64,000 nt of DNA from Flavobacterium commune (GTDB lineage: Bacteria; Bacteroidota; Bacteroidia; Flavobacteriales; Flavobacteriaceae): positions 1,550,001-1,614,000 of the forward strand of contig NZ_CP017774.1 of NCBI RefSeq assembly GCF_001857965.1, written 5' to 3'. Positions 8,426-15,787 of this stretch are shown piece by piece. Made by a program: the position numbers and the translations under genes. Each line of letters starts with the position of its first letter. Position 1 is the first letter of the stretch. The notes under the pieces are model-generated. The model was not told the DNA's origin, did no database searches, and worked only from the letters and a program-made list of their open reading frames with translations.

Positions 8426-8445
8426 ATCCCGATAGCTATCAGGAT
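8426..8445. repeat. CCCGATAGC palindrome, second copy
   Basis: ATCCCGATAGCTATCAGGAT is a near-palindrome of the same family as the 18-mer inserted in the tRNA remnant at 8065-8082. This suggests a small dispersed palindromic element. Confidence 0.6.
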
Positions 8446-8450
8446 AGAAT

Positions 8451-8810
8451 TTAATTTCTGCTTTCTTCTAAAATAAGGGTAACTGACTCAACATCACCAC
8501 TAATAGGAGGATTGATTTTAGAAACTTCAACTATGGTTTTCATTACCATTGGAAGTTCAGCTAAAACTCTTTTGTTAATTCTTTTGGCAACATGTTCTAA
8601 TAATTTGGAACGAATAGCCATTTCTTCCACAACAATACGGTTTAAGTGAACATAATCTACTGTATCGGCTAATTCATCTGATTGGGTAGATTGCTGTAAA
8701 TTGGCCTTAATTTCTAAGTTAACAGTGTATTCAGAACCTATTTTTCCTTCTTCAACTAAACATCCGTGGTAGGAAAAAGTGCGGATATTTTTTAATTTAA
8801 TAGTTTCCAT
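8451..8810 (-). CDS. folB: Dihydroneopterin aldolase
   Basis: The 119-residue protein converts dihydroneopterin to 6-hydroxymethyl-dihydropterin and glycolaldehyde in folate synthesis. The start METIKLKNIRTFSYHGCLVEEG matches the family, with the catalytic Tyr/His-Gly/Glu region at residues 13-22. Further motifs are DTVDYVHLNRIV and VSKINPP, which holds the conserved lysine. A longer reading frame upstream (to 8855) adds 15 residues unlike the family, so the ATG at 8810 is preferred. It is divergent from glnS. Confidence 0.9.
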   Translation of the reverse strand: METIKLKNIRTFSYHGCLVEEGKIGSEYTVNLEIKANLQQSTQSDELADTVDYVHLNRIVVEEMAIRSKLLEHVAKRINKRVLAELPMVMKTIVEVSKINPPISGDVESVTLILEESRN

Positions 8811-8925
8811 ATTTCTTTTGGTATTGTTGTGTTTTATTTTGTTGCAAAAGTACAAAATATTTGAAATTTATGGTTTTTAAGCAAATTTGCATTTCCTCAA
8901 ATCTGTAATTAACCAACTATTTTGA

Positions 8926-8933
8926 TAACTTTG
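8926..8933 (+). promoter_or_regulatory. Bacteroidota -7 element (TAACTTTG) of glnS
   Basis: The sequence TAACTTTG fits TAnnTTTG and lies 20 bp before the glnS ATG. The -33 element is not clear. Confidence 0.5.
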
Positions 8934-8952
8934 TTTTTTTTAAAATTAAGAC

Positions 8953-11076
8953 ATGTCAACCGAAGAAAAATCACTCCATTTTATAGAACAAATTATCGAA
9001 GAAAACTTAACGAATGGTTTTCCTCAGGATAAATTAAGATTTCGTTTCCCACCTGAACCTAATGGATATTTGCATATTGGACATGCTAAATCAATTTGCT
9101 TGAATTTTGGTTTAGGATTAAAATACAATGCTCCTGTAAATTTACGTTTTGACGATACCAATCCTGCTAAAGAAGAACAGGAATATGTAGATGCCATCAA
9201 AGAAGATTTACAATGGTTAGGATTTCAATGGGATAAGGAATTGTATGCATCTGATTATTTTCAGCAATTGTATGATTGGGCAATTCTTTTGATCAAAAAA
9301 GGCAAGGCTTATGTTGATAGTCAATCTTCTGAAGCTATGGCGGAACAAAAAGGAACGCCAAGTCAAGCAGGTGTTGATAGTCCGTATAGAAATCGTTCTG
9401 TTGAAGAGAATTTAGCTTTATTCGAAAGAATGAAAAACGGTGATTTTGAAGAAGGAACTCATATTTTAAGAGCTAAAATTGATATGACTTCTTCAAATAT
9501 GTTGATGCGTGATCCAATTATGTATCGTGTTTTACACAAAGAACATCATAGAACAGGGGATGATTGGTGTATTTATCCTATGTATGATTATACACATGGT
9601 GAAAGCGATTATTTAGAGCAAATTTCGCATTCTATTTGTACTTTAGAATTTGTGATGCACCGCGAATTATATGATTGGTTTTTAGACCAAATTTATGATG
9701 AAAATCTAGTAAGACCACATCAGTATGAATTTGCCCGTTTGAACTTGAATTATACTGTAATGAGTAAAAGAAAGCTATTACAATTAGTTCAGGAAAATGT
9801 GGTGAATGGCTGGGATGATCCTAGAATGCCAACTATTTCCGGCTTAAGAAGAAGAGGTTATACAGCTGCTTCAATTAGAAAATTCTGTGAAAATATTGGA
9901 GTTGCGAAGCGTGAAAATATCATTGATTATTCGTTATTAGAATTTTGTTTGCGTGACGATTTGAATAAAACTGCTCCAAGAGTTATGGCAGTTTTAGATC
10001 CCGTAAAAGTAATTATTACTAATTATCCTGAAGGAAAAGAAGAACTTTTGGATGCCGAAAACAATCAGGAAGATGAAAGTGCTGGTTTTAGAAAAGTACC
10101 TTTTTCAAGAGAATTATATATTGAAAGAGAAGATTTCTTAGAAGTGGCTCCGGCTAAATTTTTCCGTTTAAGCTTAGGTAACGAAGTGCGTTTAAAAAAT
10201 GCCTATATCATTAAAGGAGAAAGTGTTGTAAAAGATGAAAACGGAAATATTACTGAAATTCATGTAACTTATGATACTGATTCTTTGAGTGGAAGTGGTA
10301 CAGAAGCTTCTAAACGTAAAGTAGCGGGAACCTTGCATTGGGTTTCAGTTAAACATGCTGTTGAAGCCGAAGTTCGTTTGTATGACCGTTTGTTTATTGA
10401 TGAAGCACCGGATAGTCATAAAGAGAAAAATTTTCTTGATTTTATCAATCCAAATTCCTTATCAATTATAAAAGGATTTGTTGAACCAAGTTTAGAAACA
10501 GCAGTTTCTGGCGATAAATTTCAGTTTCAACGTTTGGGTTATTTTAATGTTGATAAAGATTCAACTGCTTCTAAATTAGTATTTAACAAGACTGTTGGAC
10601 TAAAAGATGCCTGGGAAGAAAAAGGAAAAAAAGACAGCAACAGTATCAATAATTCTTTAAAAGAAATTAATAAATATTTTAAAGTGGAAACGCGTGAAGA
10701 GCGTATTGCCATTAGAAAAGCAATAGGGGAGACTTTAGCCGGAATTTCTAATTATAGTTTATTGCAAAATTCATTAAAGAAAAATATCAACAATAATAAA
10801 AGTTCATTGTTGTTTGCCAATTTGATTTTGAAATATGCTCCTTTAAAATCTTCAGATTATGATAAAGAAGAGCTGCATAAATTATATACAATGTCTCTTA
10901 GAAGTGAATCCACTTTTGTTCGGTCAAGAGCAATTTTAAATTTAAATCATTTGGATTATGATTTGGACTTTAGAAATTCTTTTAAAGATGAAATTTTAAA
11001 ACTTGAAGCCAATCCTCCAAAAAGTTCTACCGAAAGAGAGAAGGAATTTATTGAAGAATTTTTAAATAAATTATAA
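8953..11076 (+). CDS. glnS: Glutaminyl-tRNA synthetase with C-terminal extension
   Basis: The 707-residue class I synthetase charges tRNA-Gln. The HIGH motif is in FRFPPEPNGYLHIGHAKSI (about residues 26-44) and the KMSKS equivalent is VMSKRKL (about 269-275). The anticodon-binding beta-barrels follow to about residue 560. The remaining ~145 residues, from about GLKDAWEEKGKKDSNSINN onward, form a helical, Lys/Glu-rich extension absent from the ~554-residue E. coli enzyme. This extension could help tRNA binding, as C-terminal YqeY-type domains do in some GlnRS, but I could not assign it to that family. A strong terminator follows. Confidence 0.93.
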   Translation: MSTEEKSLHFIEQIIEENLTNGFPQDKLRFRFPPEPNGYLHIGHAKSICLNFGLGLKYNAPVNLRFDDTNPAKEEQEYVDAIKEDLQWLGFQWDKELYASDYFQQLYDWAILLIKKGKAYVDSQSSEAMAEQKGTPSQAGVDSPYRNRSVEENLALFERMKNGDFEEGTHILRAKIDMTSSNMLMRDPIMYRVLHKEHHRTGDDWCIYPMYDYTHGESDYLEQISHSICTLEFVMHRELYDWFLDQIYDENLVRPHQYEFARLNLNYTVMSKRKLLQLVQENVVNGWDDPRMPTISGLRRRGYTAASIRKFCENIGVAKRENIIDYSLLEFCLRDDLNKTAPRVMAVLDPVKVIITNYPEGKEELLDAENNQEDESAGFRKVPFSRELYIEREDFLEVAPAKFFRLSLGNEVRLKNAYIIKGESVVKDENGNITEIHVTYDTDSLSGSGTEASKRKVAGTLHWVSVKHAVEAEVRLYDRLFIDEAPDSHKEKNFLDFINPNSLSIIKGFVEPSLETAVSGDKFQFQRLGYFNVDKDSTASKLVFNKTVGLKDAWEEKGKKDSNSINNSLKEINKYFKVETREERIAIRKAIGETLAGISNYSLLQNSLKKNINNNKSSLLFANLILKYAPLKSSDYDKEELHKLYTMSLRSESTFVRSRAILNLNHLDYDLDFRNSFKDEILKLEANPPKSSTEREKEFIEEFLNKL

Positions 11077-11091
11077 CTATCAAAAAGCGCT

Positions 11092-11111
11092 TAATCAGCG
11101 CTTTTTTTTTA
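11092..11111 (+). terminator. Rho-independent terminator of glnS
   Basis: AAAGCGCT and AGCGCTTT arms around TAATC-like loop bases are followed by nine or more T residues. Confidence 0.85.
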
Positions 11112-11415
11112 TTATTATTAAAATCTATTTTTAATTTAAAATATATAGGATTTTATAATTAAAAATGGCTTTCATATTTTAATTTTAAAACGTTTTTTTA
11201 AAAGCTTTGATAGAAATATTCATTCTTTGTTTTTTCGTTTAATACAAAGCTTTATTTTAATTTTTACCATTTTTTAGACTTCGATTAAGAAAATAGAATG
11301 CTATTTATATAATTTTAAATAATGAAAAATATTCTAACTTTTTTATAATAACATTTATGAAGATTTTTTTTTAAATTTATTAGTATCTTTATAAGAAACT
11401 TAAAAATAATATATT
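11112..11415. other. AT-rich intergenic stretch before the YtxH operon
   Basis: No gene or clear repeat is seen in about 300 very AT-rich bases. A TATCTTTA element at about 11383-11391 is a plausible -7 box for the operon starting at 11416. Confidence 0.4.
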
Positions 11416-11715
11416 ATGGCAAGTAGTACAGGAAAAACTTTAATAGCTCTTGCAAGTGGTGCTGCAATAGGAGCTGTATTAGGAATTTTGTTTGCTCCGG
11501 ATAAAGGAGAAAAAACAAGAAAAAAAATTAAAGACGGATATAAAGATCTTGAAAAAGATATGAAAGCTAAATTAGCTAATGCAAAAGTTGATTTAGAAGA
11601 TACTTATGAAAATTTAGTTTCTAATATGAGTTATAAAACAGAAGATGTTATTACTTTTTTAGAAAAGAAATTAGCTGATTTGAAAGAACAAAATGCTAAA
11701 CTTCATAAACAATAA
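11416..11715 (+). CDS. YtxH domain protein
   Basis: The 99-residue protein has one N-terminal membrane or glycine-zipper segment (LIALASGAAIGAVLGILFAP, about residues 9-28), then DKGEKTRKKIKDGYKDLEKD and a coiled-coil-like Lys/Glu-rich tail. This is the YtxH/GvpP-like pattern, a small stress-associated membrane-tethered protein of unknown biochemical role. It leads a three-gene operon with a holin-like membrane protein and a small conserved protein. Confidence 0.85.
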   Translation: MASSTGKTLIALASGAAIGAVLGILFAPDKGEKTRKKIKDGYKDLEKDMKAKLANAKVDLEDTYENLVSNMSYKTEDVITFLEKKLADLKEQNAKLHKQ

Positions 11716-11744
11716 TTTCTTTTATAATATTGAAATAAAAAACT

Positions 11745-12095
11745 ATGGCTTTTGATGAGTTAAAAGAACATACTGAGAATATTCAGGAACAAACTAAAGA
11801 TTATATAGAAAAGAATCTTTCTTACTACAAATTATTAGCGTTTAAGATGGCTATGAAATCAACTACAATGATTTTTAAGTTCACCTTGATTTTGCTTTGT
11901 ATATGTATGGTTTTGTTATTTTGTTCTATAGCATTGGCATTTGCTATTGGAAATTATTTTGGCAGCTATACCCTTGGTTTTCTATCCGTTGGTTTAATTT
12001 ATGTTATTTTAACAGCTTTATTGTTTTTAGTTAGAGATAAAATTGTGGAAGGACCTATTTTAGAGAAATTTTCAGAAATATTTTTTAACGACTAA
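11745..12095 (+). CDS. Phage holin superfamily-like (Actinobacterial-holin-X type) membrane protein
   Basis: The 116-residue protein has an N-terminal amphipathic coiled region (residues 1-45). Two membrane helices follow (about 46-72 FKFTLILLCICMVLLFCSIA and 77-98 GFLSVGLIYVILTALLFLV), then a short charged end. The two-helix arrangement is that of the holin-X/DUF1469-type family in Bacteroidota stress operons. It is not evidence of a phage. It lies 29 bp after the YtxH gene and 5 bp before the next gene. Confidence 0.75.
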   Translation: MAFDELKEHTENIQEQTKDYIEKNLSYYKLLAFKMAMKSTTMIFKFTLILLCICMVLLFCSIALAFAIGNYFGSYTLGFLSVGLIYVILTALLFLVRDKIVEGPILEKFSEIFFND

Positions 12096-12100
12096 TTATT

Positions 12101-12355
12101 ATGCAAACAAAAAAATATTCTTCTTATGCTCAAATTGATAGGGAACTTGAAATTTTAAAAGTTGAAAAAGAAATCAGCTATCAAAAGTTAGTTTTAAGTG
12201 TTCAAAAAACGAAGGAAAGTTTTTCGTTCTTAAATATTACTTCTAATGTTGTAGATACTGTAAAAAGCACTTTTTTTAGTTCCTACGGCACAATATTGAG
12301 ATTAGTGATACCAATTATTATAAAATGGTTTAGGAACAAAAAAAGAGGCAATTAA
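12101..12355 (+). CDS. Small conserved protein of the YtxH operon (DUF6327-like)
   Basis: The 84-residue protein starts MQTKKYSSYAQIDRELEILK, a pattern I associate with DUF6327 proteins that accompany YtxH and holin-like genes in Flavobacteriaceae. A helical middle is followed by a C-terminal hydrophobic stretch (ILRLVIPIIIKWF) and basic RNKKRGN tail. This suggests membrane association. Its function is unknown. It is the last gene of the operon; its final codons overlap the terminator hairpin. Confidence 0.65.
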   Translation: MQTKKYSSYAQIDRELEILKVEKEISYQKLVLSVQKTKESFSFLNITSNVVDTVKSTFFSSYGTILRLVIPIIIKWFRNKKRGN

Positions 12356-12365
12356 GCCTCTTTTT
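12341..12365. terminator. Bidirectional terminator overlapping the end of the YtxH operon
   Basis: AAAAGAGGC and GCCTCTTTT pair around AATTAA, followed by T residues. The stem covers the last codons and stop of the + strand gene and faces the SPFH gene on -. Confidence 0.85.
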
Positions 12366-12375
12366 CGTTTGTAAT

Positions 12376-13365
12376 TTATACTTCATCCGATTCTTCTGTT
12401 TCTTCTAGAGGATTTTCGGGTTCTTCAAATTTTGGTTCTGCTTTTTTAGGAGTACTCTTTTTATTTTTCTTCATCATTTCACCTACTTGATTCGAAGCAC
12501 TAAAAGAAGCGACCATATTGTTCAGCATTTCACTTCCGGCTTGTGGAGAATTAGGGAGTAAAATCAAATTAGAATTAGCATCTGCACCTATGGCTTGCAA
12601 TGTATCATAATGTTGAGTTACCACAATCAGGGCAGAGGCTTCTTGCGAATTAATTCCAACTTTGTTTAAAACATCCACACTTTCTACTAATCCACGGGCA
12701 ATTTCACGTCTTTGATCGGCAATACCCTGTCCTTGTAAACGCTTGCTTTCAGCTTCTGCTTTGGCTTTAGCTACAATTCTGATTCTCGAAGCTTCGGCTT
12801 CATATTCAGCTACCGTTTTTTCCCTGTCGGCAGCATTAATTCTGTTCATCGCATTTTTTACCTGTATATCAGGATCAATATCAGTAACCAGAGTATTGAT
12901 GATTGTGTATCCGTAAGTTGTCATGGCTTCGTTTAATTCACTTTTTACAGCAACAGCAATATCATCTTTTCGTTCAAAAACATCATCTAATTTCAATTTA
13001 GGAACTTCGGCACGAACCACATCAAATACATAAGAAGTAATTTGATCGTGTGGATATTCCAGTTTATAAAAGGCATCATAAACGGTTTCTTTAACCACCA
13101 TAAATTGAACCGAAACTTTCAATTTTACAAATACATTGTCTTTAGTTTTGGTTTCAATGATAACATCCAACTGTTGGATTTTTAGATTCACACGTCCGGC
13201 AATTCTATCAATTAAAGGAATTTTAAGTTGAAGACCGGATTGTCTGATACTTAAAAATTTTCCAAAACGTTCAATAATTACAGCCGTTTGTTGTTTAACG
13301 GTGAAGAAGGAGGAAAGCAAAATAAAGAATGCAATAAATAAAAGAAAAATAAATGAAGTGTTCAT
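12376..13365 (-). CDS. SPFH/Band 7 (stomatin-like) membrane protein
   Basis: The 329-residue protein has an N-terminal membrane helix (residues 3-22), then the band 7 domain. That domain starts VKQQTAVIIERFGKFLSIRQ and includes VKLKVSVQFMVV, DVVRAEVPKLKLDDVFERKD and YGYTIINTLVTDIDPD. An Ala/Glu/Lys/Arg coiled coil follows (about 175-225). The tail after residue 290 is acidic and proline-rich. SPFH proteins form membrane microdomain scaffolds. It is monocistronic and divergent from an outer-membrane protein gene. Confidence 0.9.
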   Translation of the reverse strand: MNTSFIFLLFIAFFILLSSFFTVKQQTAVIIERFGKFLSIRQSGLQLKIPLIDRIAGRVNLKIQQLDVIIETKTKDNVFVKLKVSVQFMVVKETVYDAFYKLEYPHDQITSYVFDVVRAEVPKLKLDDVFERKDDIAVAVKSELNEAMTTYGYTIINTLVTDIDPDIQVKNAMNRINAADREKTVAEYEAEASRIRIVAKAKAEAESKRLQGQGIADQRREIARGLVESVDVLNKVGINSQEASALIVVTQHYDTLQAIGADANSNLILLPNSPQAGSEMLNNMVASFSASNQVGEMMKKNKKSTPKKAEPKFEEPENPLEETEESDEV

Positions 13366-13413
13366 AAGTTGTATATTTAGTTAAATTTTCTCTGTTAAAT
13401 TACAAAAAAACTT

Positions 13414-13421
13414 TAGGTTTG
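13414..13421 (+). promoter_or_regulatory. -7 element TAGGTTTG of the beta-barrel gene
   Basis: TAGGTTTG fits TAnnTTTG exactly and lies 20 bp before the ATG at 13442. It overlaps the alternative GTG start at 13421, which argues against that start. Confidence 0.6.
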
Positions 13422-13441
13422 TGTCAGTTAAAATTCACATT

Positions 13442-14083
13442 ATGATAAAGTCTTCATTAACTTTTTGTTTTCTCCTAATTTCAGTATTTTGTTTCGCGCA
13501 ATACGGTTATCGCGATTCCAATAGAATTGGAATTCAAGGAGGAGTAAATCAATTTACTCTAAACACTACTAATTTTGATACAAAACCTGAAATGGGTTGG
13601 AATGCCGGCCTTTCAATACGAGGTAATTTTTATGATAATTGGGATATGGTTTATGCTATTCAATTTTCTGAAAATAATTTTTCGGTAGCCACAAATCGAT
13701 CGCTTATAATCAGTGAAGATGTGAATTACAAATTACCTTCAGCTCAAATTTCTTTACAATTGAGCTATGTTTTAATCGACAATCATTTATCAATTGAATT
13801 TGGTCCTTTGGTTCAGGTAAACGGAAAATTTAAAATTGATGCTGATAAGGAAAATAATATAATTTCAGGAACTACTTTATTGGCCAAAGATATAACTGAT
13901 ATCGGTAAATTTAATTTTTATCCAACGGTTGGAATTACAGCAGGAGCAAAACATTTTAGAGTAAATGTTTCTTATCAATATGGAATTTCAAATATGTTAG
14001 GCAGTTTAAATTCTAAAAATCCGGGTTATGATTTTAAAGGAAATCCAGGGATTCTAAACGGTAATGTAATTTTCTATCTATAA
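13442..14083 (+). CDS. Outer-membrane beta-barrel protein (PorT-like fold)
   Basis: The 213-residue protein has a signal peptide (MIKSSLTFCFLLISVFCFAQ) and then alternating beta strands such as RIGIQGGVNQFTL, GWNAGLSIRGNFYDNWDMVY and NFYPTVGITAGAKHFRVNVS. It ends with a strand and a terminal Leu after an aromatic residue (VIFYL), as outer-membrane barrels do. It resembles the porin-family/PorT-type OmpA-like barrels of Bacteroidota. The function is unknown. It ends in a terminator shared with gltX. Confidence 0.75.
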   Translation: MIKSSLTFCFLLISVFCFAQYGYRDSNRIGIQGGVNQFTLNTTNFDTKPEMGWNAGLSIRGNFYDNWDMVYAIQFSENNFSVATNRSLIISEDVNYKLPSAQISLQLSYVLIDNHLSIEFGPLVQVNGKFKIDADKENNIISGTTLLAKDITDIGKFNFYPTVGITAGAKHFRVNVSYQYGISNMLGSLNSKNPGYDFKGNPGILNGNVIFYL

Positions 14084-14111
14084 AAAAAGTCCCGACAAAA
14101 TCGGGACTTTT
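14084..14111. terminator. Bidirectional terminator between barrel gene and gltX
   Basis: AAAAGTCCCGA and TCGGGACTTTT form an 11-bp stem with a 4-5 nt loop, A-run before and T-rich after. Confidence 0.9.
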
Positions 14112-14115
14112 AGTT

Positions 14116-15621
14116 TTATATAGTTTCAATAGCTTTTTGAATTCTTGAAATTGTTTCATCTTTTCCAATGATTTCCACAATATCAAATAGGTGAGGACCT
14201 TTTAAAGCTCCAACTAAACTCAATCGGAAAGGTTGCATTACTTTCCCCATTCCAATTTCGTTTTTAGTTAACCAATCTTTGACAATAGTTTCAATATTTA
14301 CTGAAGTAAAATCGGTGATTTCTTCCAGTACTGAAATTAATTCTTGCATTAAAGCAGGTGTTTCCTCTTTCCAGTTTTTCTTTGATTTTTCGTCATAAGC
14401 AGTTGGAGCAACAAAAAAGAAATTGCTTAAATCCCAAAATTCAGAAACAAAATTAGCTCGTTCTTTTATCAACGATACAATTTTCGTTATAACTTCTAGC
14501 GTAGTTGAGACCCCTTTTTCTTTAAGAATAGGAGCGAAGGCTTTCGCCAAATCTTCATTTTTTTGCTTAATTAAATATTGGTGATTGAACCATTTATTCT
14601 TTTCCGGATCAAATTTGGCACCAGCCTTATGAACTCGGTTCAAATCAAATTTTTCAACTAATTCTTCCAACGAAAACAACTCTTGTTCTGTGCCATCATT
14701 CCAGCCTAATAAAGCTAAGAAGTTAACCACGGCTTCCGGGAAAAATCCGTTTTCTCTATATCCTGATGAAATTCCTTCTTCGGTTTTCCATTCTAAAGGA
14801 AATACCGGAAAGCCTAATTTATCACCATCACGTTTTGATAATTTTCCGTTTCCAACAGGTTTTAAAATCAAAGGTAAATGAGCAAATTCAGGAGCAGCCC
14901 AGCCAAATGCATGATATAATAAAACATGTAAAGGCATGGATGGTAACCATTCTTCACCACGAATTACATGCGTAGTTTGCATTAAATGATCATCAACAAT
15001 ATTGGCTAAATGATAGGTTGGCATTCCGTCACTTTTAAACAAAACTTTGTCATCTAAAAGATTAGTTTCAAATTTTACATGACCACGAATGATATCTTTT
15101 AAATGTAAAATTTCGTCAACAGGAGTTTTAAATCGAATGACATAATGTTCTCCATTATCAATTCTTTGCGCTGTTTCTTCAGCAGAAATAACTAATGAAG
15201 TATCCAGTTTTTCTCTGTTAGTATGATTGTAGATAAATGTTTTTCCTTGTTCTTCTTCCGCTTTTCTGTATGCATCTAAAGATTCTGGAGTATCAAATGC
15301 ATAGTATGCCCAACCTGAATTAATTAGTTGGTCAGCATATTGTTTGTATAATTCTTTTCTTTCGCTTTGACGGTAAGGACCAAATTTTTCATTTTTTCCA
15401 ATAGTTTCATCAGGAGAAATTCCTAACCATTCCAAGGCTTCCATGATGTATTGTTCGGCACCGGGAACAAATCGGTTTTGGTCGGTATCTTCAATTCTTA
15501 AAAAGAAAGTTCCACCGTTTTTTTTGGCAAACAAATAATTAAATAAGGCAGTACGAACTCCGCCAATATGTAAAGGTCCCGTTGGACTTGGTGCAAAACG
15601 CACACGAATTGGGTTTGACAT
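14116..15621 (-). CDS. gltX: Glutamyl-tRNA synthetase
   Basis: The 501-residue class I synthetase starts MSNPIRVRFAPSPTGPLHIG, containing the HIGH motif. The KMSKS equivalent is GNGKLSKRDGDKLG (about residues 257-270). The C-terminal anticodon-binding helical domain starts near ALLGWNDGTEQELFSLEELV. It supplies Glu-tRNA for translation and for the HemA step of the heme genes far to the right. Length is normal (about 470-510). A separate glnS is also in this window, so this GltX need not misacylate tRNA-Gln. Confidence 0.95.
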   Translation of the reverse strand: MSNPIRVRFAPSPTGPLHIGGVRTALFNYLFAKKNGGTFFLRIEDTDQNRFVPGAEQYIMEALEWLGISPDETIGKNEKFGPYRQSERKELYKQYADQLINSGWAYYAFDTPESLDAYRKAEEEQGKTFIYNHTNREKLDTSLVISAEETAQRIDNGEHYVIRFKTPVDEILHLKDIIRGHVKFETNLLDDKVLFKSDGMPTYHLANIVDDHLMQTTHVIRGEEWLPSMPLHVLLYHAFGWAAPEFAHLPLILKPVGNGKLSKRDGDKLGFPVFPLEWKTEEGISSGYRENGFFPEAVVNFLALLGWNDGTEQELFSLEELVEKFDLNRVHKAGAKFDPEKNKWFNHQYLIKQKNEDLAKAFAPILKEKGVSTTLEVITKIVSLIKERANFVSEFWDLSNFFFVAPTAYDEKSKKNWKEETPALMQELISVLEEITDFTSVNIETIVKDWLTKNEIGMGKVMQPFRLSLVGALKGPHLFDIVEIIGKDETISRIQKAIETI

Positions 15622-15649
15622 TTTTTATAAATTTTGTAGCAAAGATAAT

Positions 15650-15684
15650 TAGAAGTTAGAAGTCAGAAGTTAGAAGTTAGAAGT
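15650..15684. repeat. Short 7-bp period repeat (TTAGAAG)n
   Basis: Five tandem TTAGAAG-like units (one with a TC variant) lie between gltX and the DUF4175 gene. The same word builds the long hairpin after mnmG. Confidence 0.7.
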
Positions 15685-15787
15685 TTTTCAATAACTAGCT
15701 GTTGATTTTTGTTGATATTGTTATTGTCATTGAATTTGATAATGTTATAATTATTACTTTTATGGGTAATTATAAAGCAAAAATACC

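Noticed and set aside
8811..8855. N-terminal extension of FolB
   Set aside because: The added 15 residues precede the conserved family start and have no support.
11745..12355. Phage remnant because of the holin-like gene
   Set aside because: The YtxH, holin-like and small-protein trio is a chromosomal stress operon in Bacteroidota; no other phage gene is near.
13421..13441. GTG start for the beta-barrel gene
   Set aside because: It overlaps the -7 promoter element, and starting at 13442 gives a proper signal peptide.
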